From Astropecten irregularis (Eukaryota > Echinodermata > Asteroidea > Paxillosida > Astropectinidae): 64,000 bases of DNA. Shown here piece after piece: positions 12,261 to 24,200 of this stretch. Every line of letters begins with the position of its first letter. Within the stretch, counting starts at the first letter, position 1. The stretch lies in contig OZ020251.1 of the NCBI GenBank assembly GCA_963971285.1, forward strand, positions 3,286,001-3,350,000, written 5' to 3'. The position numbers and the translations under genes are program-made. Below the pieces are notes generated by a model. That model did no database searches and had not been told where the DNA came from. It saw only the letters and a list, made by a program, of their open reading frames with translations.

Positions 12261-13485
12261 GGGTGTCGATCCCGGGCAGCGGCGTAGCTACGGGGGGGCC
12301 TGGGGGGGCACGTGCCCCCCCACAAATTCGGCGTGCCCCCCCAGGGGCCCCCCCACAAAAAATCGTGGGTATAGACAAAAAAATAAGCGTTATCTGTAGG
12401 GTATGATAGCTATAAAGGAAATAAAAACAACTTAACAGCTTTAACTGTTCCAAAATGAAATTTTTTACTTTCAGCAAAGAAATTTGTGCAACATTTCAGT
12501 GTAAAAATGCAATTTTCTTACGCGCTTATAAACGGTTGCGAACTTCAAAACAGCCCATCTGCCATTTTATCTGGTTTAGCTAGTTAGTCTGGTCCCCAGA
12601 TTGAATTTCTCCCGCTCAAGAGTGTTGGATTAAAAAGAAATAATGAAGTAATAATATAAATAAATGAATAAATTTATCGGAACAATTGCTTCCAAAATAA
12701 GGCTCAGATTGCACCAAAGAATATCTAGAACCCCTGAGCTTCCAGGGCCCTTAAGCGGGCCCTGGACCCCGGCCGCAAGGCCTTCGCGCTTATCCATGAT
12801 TGTCCAGGGAGCGTGGAAATAAAATACGCCAATTCAATAGCGACGGATGCGTTTCGGGGCGATCAAAGCTAGCTTATTTTGTCTTCCCCTCTTTTTCAGC
12901 TGTTTTGGAGTCTTTCTGTTTCCCTTTTATTTTTTTTATTTTTTTATTTTTTATTTTTTTTTTTGCTTGAAGAAAAGGTTGCCCCACGCCCGCTGAATCC
13001 GCCCCCCCCCGCATTTCTCATATTTTGCAAATCTCCAGTTTTGAAAAAATTCCGGGTGCCCCCCCACAAAATTCCAAGGCCCCCCCAGTGCCCCCCTGCT
13101 GAAAAAATCCTAGCTACGCCGCTGATCCCGGGGGGGATGGGGGGATATATCCCCCCCCCCCCCAATATTTGAGGTGGGGGTGGCGTGTATTATCATCCCC
13201 CCCAATATTTTGAGGTTGAATGTCATTCAAGTTTATTGTATAACAATATTACATGTTCCTTTTGGTTTTTTTAGTCTTTTATACTATGTTTAATTCTTCT
13301 GAATAGTTTTAAATGCTCTAAAATGCGACTTTTCGACTCTGTTTCTATTAAAAAGTCCTTGGTTTGGGAGGGGGGTATCCCACCTCCCATAGCGTCCCCG
13401 GCTCGGTCGCTTCGCTCCCTAACAGAGGACACAAAATCACTTATCACCCCCCCCCCCCAATCATGAAAAGAAATGGACACCAGTG
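12261..13485. mobile_element. G/C-homopolymer-rich element with 11-bp target duplication
   Basis: Starts GGGTGTCGATC and ends GAAATGGACACC, with short GGTGTC/GACACC termini. It contains GGGGTGGCGTGTATTATC and long C runs. A relative occurs at 51550-52020. The 11-bp duplication is within the Mutator-like range but the superfamily is not established. It contains a nested hAT element. Confidence 0.65.
12277..13124. mobile_element. hAT-type element, 8-bp target duplication ATCCCGGG
   Basis: Termini CAGCGGCGTAGCTA and TAGCTACGCCGCTG; flanks ATCCCGGG at 12269-12276 and 13125-13132. Subterminal poly-C/G runs (GTGCCCCCCC blocks) occur at both ends. At 848 bp it has no transposase, so it is non-autonomous. 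The family look-alike at 60699-60893 has the same C-rich subtermini. Confidence 0.85.
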
Positions 13486-13524
13486 ATAACAGTCATCTGT
13501 GAACATTTCATTCCCATACGTTAA

Positions 13525-13630
13525 TTGGCTTTTCCGCATAGTTGCGGAAAAGCTATACTGTTTGTTCTGATTTTTTGGCTTTTCCGCATAGTTGCGGAAA
13601 AGCTATACTGTTTGTTCTGATTTTTTTTTT
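13525..13630. repeat. 50-bp tandem duplication with hairpin
   Basis: Two exact 50-bp units beginning TTGGCTTTTCCGCATAGTTG, each containing the hairpin CTTTTCCGCATAGTTGCGGAAAAG, followed by a T-rich tract with (CTT)n. Confidence 0.75.
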
Positions 13631-13887
13631 TCTTCTTCTTCTTCTTCTTTTTTTCCAACGGCCTATAGACTTTGCACACGTTTTGTTCTACGGGACTTTT
13701 TTGCCATTGAACTTTATTTCACATAGTTCAAAGTTAGTATAGGCATAGTACATACAGCATAGATGTGCCCGCGTGAATTACGTCATGATGACGTCATCGG
13801 GTGTCAAATTACAAGCTATTTGAATTTAATAATCAAAATCTTTAAAAATCAACAATAAATCAACCGATTGAGATATTAAGTTCATTC

Positions 13888-14240
13888 TTTCATCAAATAT
13901 CAATGTTAGGCTAGGTCTTTCTTTATGACACATTGCTTGACCTCTGTGACCTCTACTTCCGGTCAAACAGGAAGTAGCTCCTCATTTAAAAGTGGTAAGA
14001 GCTAGGATCATGATTCTTTTATCAAATGTCAATGTTAGGGAGGGCCTTTCTTTGTGACACATTGTTTGACCTCTGTGACCTCTGCTTCCGGTCAAACAGG
14101 AAGTAGCTCCTTATTTAAAAGTGGTACGAGCTAGGATCATGATTCTTTCACCAAATTATCGATTTTAGAGAAGGTCTTTCTTTGTGACACATTGCTTGAC
14201 CTCTGCGACCTTCTTTTAGTATCTCCTCTTTTAAAATTGG
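13888..14240. repeat. 129-bp tandem repeat, ~2.6 copies
   Basis: Units start near 13901, 14030 and 14159 and share CACATTGCTTGACCTCTGTG and CTTCCGGTCAAACAGGAAG. Divergent, non-coding. Confidence 0.7.
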
Positions 14241-15052
14241 AGGTTCCAATAAATGATGATTGTTTGAAAAACTGCATTTGCACTCTTCAAGTATTATGAT
14301 CACAATAACATCATTACATCACAATGAATATAAAAACAGTACGTAATTGGTGCAACCTAAAAAGAGAAACACACAGAGAAAGAATACTTGGGAAGCATAG
14401 ACTTTTTATTTTATTTTACCTTAACTATATACAGGATATTAAATACAGGTTGTCAATGATGTGCACGTCATCTAATATTCGGTTTCATTCTATTCTTGTA
14501 CTGATCTTTTGCAAAAATGGGATATCAACAATACAGTACATTCATTACATAATTGTCAGCATTGCTGAATCAATGTGCACTCTTCAGGCAAATATAAACC
14601 GTGCTGATATAAAGGTCATATAATAATTAAATGTCAATAAAATAATACGATACATCTGTATGTAAACACCAGTAGTCACATTTTTGTCTTTATGCTCTAT
14701 GTGAGTCCTGTACTGTACGTATAATTTTCAACATTTTCTATGAAATAAATCACAATCAACTCTTATTCATATGAAGCCAAATTAAGCATAATGTCTGTTA
14801 CATCAGAAATTGTATTAGGAAGAGTCCTACTCCCATTCACCGTGCACAAACATTGTAACCTGGTTTTGTTTATAACCAGAGTTTGTATTTAGCGTTTGTT
14901 ATAACAAGAGTCGATGGGAATTTTCACTGATTTGAACTATATGTATATGTATGTAATATTGTGAACACTGAACATTGCAACACTTATTTATTAAGGTACT
15001 ACAGTGCACTTGCATGTTAAGGTTTCTTTTCAACTGTCTACATTGTACATGA
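14241..15052. other. Intergenic, no feature recognised
   Basis: AT-rich, without convincing ORF, splice pattern or repeat structure. The 99-aa plus frame at 14324-14623 has no recognisable domain. Confidence 0.4.
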
Positions 15053-15872
15053 CAGGATTGTTTGATTTAAATCATGATTTAAATCATGATTTACATCAAT
15101 GGAAAAAATATAAAAAATCGCTCATTATTTCTTGATTTCTTTATGAAAAACAGAATATCTTACTAAAAGAAGACTTGCAATAACGTTTGGCTTCATTTTT
15201 CCACTTTAACAAGGTGTCTTAGAGCAGTTTATGTTGTGCTTTTACAATTAGTTTTTACTGTACAAAATACTCATGAATGTATATACACATGTATGAAAAA
15301 TAAGGCAGTATTCTGAAGCAACGTATGTGTACAGCATTACTTGTAATTTATACAATGAATAGAATACACAGTATAATAATTCATGTACATGTACTACGTA
15401 TGTAACTGCACAGAATTAACTTTTGTTTGTGTACATCACTACATCTTGAATTTGCACAGTAATACTCCCATTATTAGCTCTAATACACATGTACTGCAAA
15501 TGGACCACTGGTACGTACAAGCCATGAAACATCTTTGAATGTGGTCATAAACATCCCATCAGCAAGGAAGCAGTACAGTATGCCTGTAGTGAAAGTCAGT
15601 GACATTTTCTGTGTTTTTGTTGCTTTGGTTTTTTTCCCTACATTTTAATGACCACAATGCTTAAGCGAAAAGAAGATGCAATTGGCAGCATTTATGGGTT
15701 TTTAAAGCAAAATGTGATGATAGTAAGATGTTATTACATAAAACAATTAAGAATATAATTTAAATAAACAAAATCGATTTAAATAAAAAGAAATCGATTT
15801 AAATCAAAACAATCTGATTTAAATCAAATAAATCCGATTTTTTTGTATTTAATTTTTTTTTTATCAACCCTG
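15053..15872. mobile_element. hAT-type element, target duplication GTACATGA
   Basis: GTACATGA flanks both sides (15045-15052 and 15873-15880). Ends are CAGGATTG and CAACCCTG. Subterminal arrays of GATTTAAATC occur at both ends, facing each other, and may be transposase-binding sites. 820 bp, no coding capacity. Confidence 0.75.
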
Positions 15873-15880
15873 GTACATGA

Positions 15881-17784
15881 CAAATACTTAGCTAAAAGAA
15901 CTTGTACATGTACATACCACAAATACCAGCCTAGAATTGACATGTGTCAGCGTGGCGTGCCCTTTCATCAGTCCATGATTTAAACATGCATGAGTGTTTT
16001 TTTGTACAATTTACAGCATCACACTTCACATACTGAGGTACAAGCATGACAGAAGCAGTCCAGCATGACATCATGCATTCAGGAAGAATTGCTACTTCAA
16101 AGTAAACATTTTCAGCAAACTACTCTGGGTTTGTTTTAATGTTGTTTCTTAGTTTCTATGGTGCAGGATCCTCCTAAATGTCAGGATTTAGCAAAGTCCA
16201 TGATGATATACACTGCCTGGCAATATGCTATTTGCAATAGCAGAAGACAGTCTCAACTGCTGTCTGAAGTCATATCATGTAGCCTGATGATGTAGAGTGG
16301 ATGTAGATTGCTTAGCACTGCTTCATTTCATCCAGCATAGGTCTACAGTCAGCATGTCTCCCTGCATGAAATAAAACAGGAAATGATTACTAGCATTTTT
16401 AATATAAGTTTAGTACTGTACACATACACTTTGAGTCCCCTGATTGCCCCTTGAATGTCCGTCTTGATGTAGAAGTGTATACTTGTATTTTAATGACAAA
16501 AGTTTTGAAATATGTATGCAAAACATTCACATTAACAGTTTCATCACAAGAATAATTTGAAACCTGACATCCTTGGTACAATTTAATTCGCAAAACTTAT
16601 CTTGGGGCACCCCCTCCCCAAAAAACCAGTCTAATGAGTCCATAACCTGTAGATTGCAAACAAGATCTTGAGTAAGACACAGACCACTAGGCCACAGCAT
16701 CCCACTTAAACCTGTATAAACCTGCAAAGCCCTATTAGTCTACAATGTCACGTACCTGAACAATGTTTGGTCTTGCAGAGTGTAGCAGCGTGCAGTTCCA
16801 GTGGGAATGGTGCAAGATGGACTACAGTTGTGCATCTCCAGGTTATTCTATCACTTGCTGCTTGGTCAAGTTTAGGGGATTACAGCTTTCAAGACTCATC
16901 ATACAATCTGGATGTCCTGGATGACACATGTCCACTTTGGAGATGTTATGGATGCAGCACTCACTGAAATCATTGAGGTGCTGGTGCTAGAGTCCATCCC
17001 TCCATTGAAAGTTGATGATAGTGAGGTTGTAGCACACACTAAATCCTTTGTTTGCCATTGCTGTTGGCTTTAACACTGCTGGAAAGACCTTCCTGTTCAC
17101 CCTTCTCTTGAAGTTCATATTGCCAAGTCTTTAAAGACCTCAGAACAGTTCTTGAACAGGAAGTACTGCTGGAAGGACTTTGAAGTTGCTGATCAAGTCC
17201 TCCGAACCCTTGGCATTTGAAGATAGTGAGGAGAGAGACTCACTAAAATGCTTGAAGTGGCAGAGCTGTTGCCATCAATGCCACAGGCCACCACTGCTGA
17301 AGGGACATGGGTGTTTGCTCACCAAATCCCTTGCATCCCTTGAAGAACTGGAGCATATCCTCTAGAAGTCACCATTGTCTGATGAGTTTGTGATCATGGT
17401 CTGCCAGTTCCGTACAAAATTTCATTATCTACGTGAAAAACATGTGGCATATTTCATTATCACAATATGATTAACTTGGATTACCTATCCTTTTCAATAA
17501 TCTAGCAATGTGGTTCAATCATAATTATTTCAGTAATACACATGTACATTGTATGTTATTTCAATTAATGCATCCAAAATGTCATTAAGCTTTCCAATTT
17601 TATGATACTTTTCAAATCAAACATGACTTAAGCTGAAGGATTCTGGCTGTTTGCAGGTTGTTTGTATGTGGTCCATGTTATAAGATTTTACAACAATAAA
17701 TCATCTGACATCAAAACAAAATGTGATTACGTGTGCTGTACACAATAGATTTTGATATGAATAAAGGGAATCAAATGCTGCTGT
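15881..17784. other. Intergenic, no gene supported
   Basis: Several frames of 60-66 codons but none with a domain or good exon borders. The segment around 16950-17350 repeats CTGCTGAAGGGACATGG-like and CTGCTGGAAAGACCTTCC-like phrases and may be an old decayed repeat. Confidence 0.35.
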
Positions 17785-18115
17785 AATTAATACTGAGTTT
17801 ATCACAACTGCTCTTATACACATTAATTAATACTGAGTTTATCACAACTGCTCTTATACACATTAATTAATTAATACTGAGTTTATCACAACTGCTCTTA
17901 TACACAGTAATTAATACTGAGTTTATCACAACTGCTCTTATACCATGGAGGTATAAAAAGGACCTTTTTATACCTCCATGCTTATACACAGTAATTAATA
18001 CTGAGTTTATCACAACTGCTCTTATACACAGTCATTATTCCTGAGTTTATCACAACTGCTCTTATACACAGTAATTAATACTGAGTTTATCACAACTGCT
18101 CTTATGCACATTGTT
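17785..18115. repeat. Tandem repeats 3' of the Helentron frame
   Basis: Seven copies of a ~40-bp unit (TTAATACTGAGTTTATCACA, then ACTGCTCTTATACACA). They begin about 130 bp beyond the Helentron stop codon on its downstream side. Known Helentrons carry short tandem repeats and a palindrome near a terminus, so this probably lies at or near the element's 3' end. The exact end is not defined. Confidence 0.8.
17943..17980. repeat. 38-bp near-perfect palindrome inside repeat copy 4
   Basis: Arms CATGGAGGTATAAAAAGG (17944-17961) and its exact complement (17963-17980) around a single A. It is inserted into a repeat unit and flanked by CTTATA on both sides (17937-17942, 17981-17986). It could form a strong hairpin. 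Confidence 0.85.
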
Positions 18116-18247
18116 TAAGTTGCATATATGCATTATCATCATCCTCCAATGCAGAATTGTAAAAAATACAGCGCCAAACAATCACTTCAGGGCCAGAATT
18201 GTTCACATAAAGTTTCTTACAACAACCCGCAAAATAATGAACTGAAC

Positions 18248-21200
18248 TCATATTGTTAGTGAGACTGCTTCATGGTAACTGTAGTAAGTTGGAATCACTG
18301 TAGCTGTGTCCACCGTGTCCATATTTCTGACATATACATGATCAATCAGTGTACCTCTTTCTGTAGTTCCATCTGTAACACACTGTCTGTAACCACGATC
18401 TAACATTAACTTTTCCATCCGTGAACAGTGTTTCAGAATATCTTCATTAAAATCACCCATTACAATGCATCTATTAGTCACTCTGTGAAGTTCATTGAGC
18501 AGAATATCAATATTGGCAAGAAACTGATCCATTGAATATGAAGCTGGACGATAGATTACTACCACACAATATGACAAATGAGTGATTACTTGAAATGCTA
18601 TGTATTCTAGATTCTGAACTGGAAAAACTAGTCTGCTGAAAGATTGATTCTTCCTTCCAAATACAGCAACACCTCCATGACATTGTTCCTTCAACATTTG
18701 TGTCACATTACTTGTATCATCATATGAAGCACTTCTGTTCTGATAATAGCATTTGAAATCACATAATTCTACATGTATGTCAAGGTATTCTTCATTATCA
18801 ATCCACGTCTCAGTAAGACAAATAAAATCAGATTTCATCATGTCATTATTACACTTGAGATCCATTTGATGTTCCTTTAATCCTTGAATATTATGCATTG
18901 TAATTACAGTCCTGTTAGATTTATCTTCCTGTACATGTTCTTCAGCATCAATAAATTCTGGCATACTCTTCAAAGATTCTGAAACTGCTTTGTTACAGTA
19001 TATATATTTCTCATCAAATCCCTTAATCTGAAGTCCATTCTTTGATGTAACTCTACTCAGTGCAACATATGCCTGTCCAGCTGAAAATGTATGTTCAAGT
19101 GAAACAACTGCTCTTTCTGTTGACATTCCTTGTACTTTGTGAACTGTGCAAGCCCAGGCTAATTTCAGGGGAAACTGATGTCGGACACAATTCTTAGTCA
19201 CATTTTCTTCTTCCTTCTGAATTGGAACAGTGCTTTCCTTATTTGATGATTTGTATTTTCTTTTTAACTTACATCCAACATCTCTGTTATCAAACAATAC
19301 TTCAACTATCTTAGGCCAAGAATTATCAGGCAACATAACAATTCCACGTACAGTTCCAAATACTCCATTAACAAGACCATCTGATACATCAATGTTCTTA
19401 GTTAACATAACTCTTGCACCAACTCCTAACCACAGCAATTCAGGCAAATTTGTGTAGCTTGATTTCTTTGTAACTCTTATCTTGCCTTTGCGACTTCCAT
19501 TCTTTTGAAGATCTTTAGCACAAATAGATACACAATCAGTACACTTAGCAAAGAGTGTTTCCCTATTATATTCATCCACTTGCTTGTTACATGGGTATAT
19601 GTGTAATGCATCACTCCAATCATCAGGATATTCACAAGATTTCAATAATGTAACATCATCTTCAGGTAACTTTTCCTTCTTATGTTTGACTCTCAACCTA
19701 TTCAGTAGTTTTGCAAACTGTACATCATCCTTTTGTCGCATGATTTCATTAAGTTCCACTTTCTTGAAGTGATCATTCCATAGGTCTACTGGGAGTGCTC
19801 TCTGGTACAATGCTTTGCCTTTGACTGGAGGTAACTGATAAAAATCTCCAACAGCTAAAATACTTATATTGCCAAAAGGATTGTGATTACGTGCTTGTTT
19901 TATCTGCCGCAAACGTCCATGTATATAGCACAAAATCTTGTGATCAACCATCGATATCTCATCTATAATCAGAATTTGAAGGTCAGCTAATGTATTTCTC
20001 AGCGTATTCAATTTGTCTTCTCCAAGTGGTTGATAAGGTATTCTAGCATCAGTGGGAATAGAAAGAGCACTGTGAATTGTACTTCCATTGACATTAAATG
20101 CAGCAACTCCTGTAGGTGCAACTATCAACACAGACACATTATCAGGATTTTGTACCGTTCTAGTAAAGAGTCTTGTTGCCTCATAATGAACTGACTTAAT
20201 TAAGTGTGATTTTCCAGTTCCAGCTCCACCTGTCACAAACACATGAAATGGTTCAGGATTTTTGCCATTAATCTTTTGTAAGCACCAACTACGAATCTTA
20301 GTAAAAACCTGTCTCTGCTCTATATTCAATGATCTTAACAATCTATATGCTTCTTGCCTGGATACTTTTGCTGCATGTGGTTCAATATTGCATACATTGT
20401 GTACTGTTTTATCAGCTTGCAAATCAGGAATACCCAAAGCATTATCTTCTTCTTCTTCAATTAGGGGTTCACGTTCTGCTTCACATTCAAGTCTCTCTTG
20501 TTCAGTAGTAGGACAAATCAAAGACCATGCATCATCTTGAAGACCAAATTTCTGAACATACTGTGATGCTGCTTCTAGAGCGTCAGCATTTTCTTCATAT
20601 ACAGAGCGATTACTCTCAACAATGCACCTGACAGACTTCAATTCATCATTTATACTTACAGTACCATTCTTATAGAATTCTGCAAATGTTTCAAACTGAG
20701 GTGGTTTCAAATGTTTATCAATACGATATGGAAGAAACAGCTGCAATATACTGTGGTAGTATTTCTCAGGATATTTATTCTCTTGAAATCGAGGATATCT
20801 TATGACTGCAGGTTCAGTTTTACAACGCTTCTGTATGTGACCTAAACCATCTTTAAGTTCATATACTGGTGATTTAGTTTTTCTAGCATTATACTTGTAT
20901 ATAATCCTGTACTCTGAGCAAAAGGTAGCAAGGCACATATTGTTAAATGTATCTAGATCTGGTCTTGCTTTGTAGCGATCCACTCTATTAACCATAAATA
21001 TATCACTATCATCATCTTCATCTCTGTTCTGAATTACACTTAATGGCAAACTCATTCTGACAGGATTCTCACCTACAGGTATAAACTCCACTTTTCTTGA
21101 ACCTTCTTTCAACCTGAGACCACATACACGAAACACTGCTTCCTGAGCTGATACTTCACGATTATGCAGATACACACAACCAATTTCTTTCATGCTGTCC

Positions 21201-24200
21201 CTTGCACTTAAATTACCCTTCTCTGCCTCTCTTTGTGTATTTGCCAGCAACTGACCCATTTCACGTTCAGATTTAGACATATATGACACAACATATGCTC
21301 CACAGGCATAAGCATCACAGATATATTGAATATCCATATTAGCATTCCAACATCTTATCAAGTCAGGATTATATAGATTCACCCAGACATCTTGAGGTTC
21401 TCTTTTCATGACAATAGTTTGTTTGTGAGTCAATACATTGTGAGCTTTCTCAAAGTTCTTCTGTGTAATATTAAGCATTTTAAATAACTCAACTGTTGTC
21501 AAATGTTCATTATCCTCATTTTGTATGGCATCCCATACGGACTTGAGTAATTCTTTGGCTTCATTTTCCTTCTTCATATCACTATGGTTACTTGAACTAT
21601 CATCATCACCTTCATCAACATCATCTATATCCTCTGCATGACTATCAACATGGCTAACATTATCATCACTAACATCATCAGAATCAGAATCATTATCATG
21701 GTCAACATAACTGGTCTTTTCTTTTGGCTTAGTAATGAATGTTCTACTGGATGGTGGTCTTGGAAAATTGAATCTACAGTCAGTTCCCCTCTTTTTACAT
21801 GACTTTGAGTGTTTCCTGCTGTGTAGCTGCACATGAGTTAATATATCATTCAGCTCTAAATCCTCCTCTTCAGATGGCAATTTGCAACTGATATATGAAT
21901 CAATGAATTTAACAACATCTTCATCACTATCTATTCCCAATTTTGGAGCATTATCAATCCAGAACAAACAATGTGTATGTGGACTTCCTCTCTGCTGAAA
22001 TTCAACTCTATAGAAATAATCCTTCACTTTACCAATAGGCTGAGCTTTGGACATAATCACATCTTTCAAAAAAGAATGAAATCTCTTGTCAAACATTCTT
22101 GCTACAGTAACTGGATTACTCCGCAACAATTTACACTTATCATTCCAATCCAAATCATTTATGTCTCTAGAATCACCTTGCTGTCTCAATAATGTGTTTA
22201 TGACTTCAGGCCATCTCATATCAGCTGCAGAAAATGAGCAAAACCATGTTGGTATTCCAAGTTGTCTAATCATAGCCATAACATCTTTCTGTGCTGCTTG
22301 CCAGTATGGGGGTGTACCTCTAATTGGCTTCAAGAACCTGTAACCACTATCTGACTGTAGAATATCTTTCAATTGATCTCTATCCTTGATTACACTAGCA
22401 TTTATACGCTCAGCACAATGTACACTGCCTGAACTCTGACGCATTGCAATTGATACTTTGGACATGACTTGTTGGATTTCAGATACATACTGAGAATAAA
22501 AGATATACTGTGTGCTATTTGCAAATCTATTATCTGCATTCATTAATCTGTTATGGAAGTATCTAGTCATGCTTAATTTTACATCACGATTATCACTAAA
22601 TATTGGTGTGCCTGAAGGAAATAATGCTGGAAAACATTTAGCTTCATTGGCTTCATCCATCAATACTCTTACTGGGCTATTTGTTTCACAAGGAGCAACA
22701 CACATGATATCATCAAAATCCTGATCCAAGGCATCTTGAGCAATATTGACTGGTTGCAAACATGTATCATGAGCAATACCTCTCAACCGTTCTTCATCAG
22801 TGTCTACATCTGTATCTTCATCACTATCACTTGAATGATCAGATTCATGCTCAGCTTGGTTTTCATCTTCTAAGGGATCCTCCCAATCACAATTGATATC
22901 AATTCCATTATAACATACATTATGCTCCTTCAGATAACGTATTGCATTTTCAACATGTTCCCTGTTCACATACTGATACTCATAATAGCCTTTGAATGAC
23001 AATTTTCTCTTCAACTTTACCTTGATTAGCTGATTATCATTTCTATTTCGAGGCAACGCTGTAACAGTTTCAGAAATATTTGATGGTACGCATACAACTG
23101 GACCATGTACTGAGTTCTGACCACCCCTTGGCAAGGAAATGAGTTTCATAAATGCTACATTTATTGCTATCAGATGCTGCTCCAATGTATTCAAGCAACT
23201 TAATTCATCTGGAATGGTTTCCAATTTGAGATTGTTTACACATGCTTCAGCTGGCATCTTACTTTCACGCAATTTCCTATGACATGTATAGCAAATCCAC
23301 AAACATGATCGACTTGATGCACACATTTTACACTTCTTACTACAATGCCTGTTGTCTCCACATGAATGCAAATATTTGTCACATATCCAATCAATATTTG
23401 TGTACTTCTTTAGATTACACTTCACAACCTGCTTCCGAAACAGAAGTTTGTGACAAACTGCACATATATATTCAGGTCCTGATGCTACAACCTGCCTCCA
23501 GTTTCTTATTACATTACTCATTATTTGTGCATTTGCTCTCTTTCTTTTGGCTCGTTCAGCATTCCTTTGTTTCATGTTATGGCGATACACTTGACTCCTC
23601 CTGTACTTTGCTTTCTGAAAACGTATCAATTTGAACCTGTAACTTGTATTCAATGAATACTTCTTCTTAATTGATTTAATAAGAGCCATTTTGTATGATA
23701 AATTACTGTGGTATCTTTTCTTAGCACTCCTGATCTTTCTTTCCCTGTACACTTTATTTTCATGATACTTAGATTTTGCACTGTGTACTTTGCCTTGCCT
23801 ATATTCCTCATTTTCATGATACTTAGATTTTGCATTTTGTACTTTTTCTTGCCTATATTCTTCATTTTCATGATACTTAGCTTTTGCATTCTGTACTTTT
23901 TCTTGTCTATATTCTTCATTTTCATGATACTTCGATTTTTCATTGTGTACTTTCCTTTGCCTATATGCTGCATCCTCGTATTTTTTCTTAGCATGATTAA
24001 TCTTTTTATTTCTATACTCAACATCATCAAGGTATTTCTTCCTCATTGCACCAGTAATCTGAATCACATTTTGCTTGTATCTGCATTTAGCATGGTCAAT
24101 AGTATTATGTCTGTATTCCACACTACTATGATACTTCTCTTTCTTTGTCCAATGTTTCTTCTCCTTTTTATTCTGTTCATCTTTCTTCCTCTGATATCTT

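Larger units (their letters stand above)
12190..13520. mobile_element. TTAA MITE interrupted by a 1.2-kb insertion
   Basis: The MITE left part (ATCATACTTTGGTTTTTGTC to TAACAGTCAT at 12260) resumes at 13486 (ATAACAGTCATCTGTGAAC). The 11-bp duplication ATAACAGTCAT marks insertion of the element at 12261-13485. Confidence 0.75.

Noticed and set aside
12202..13172. Gly/Pro-rich ORFs on both strands
   Set aside because: Produced by G and C homopolymers at the ends of a hAT element.
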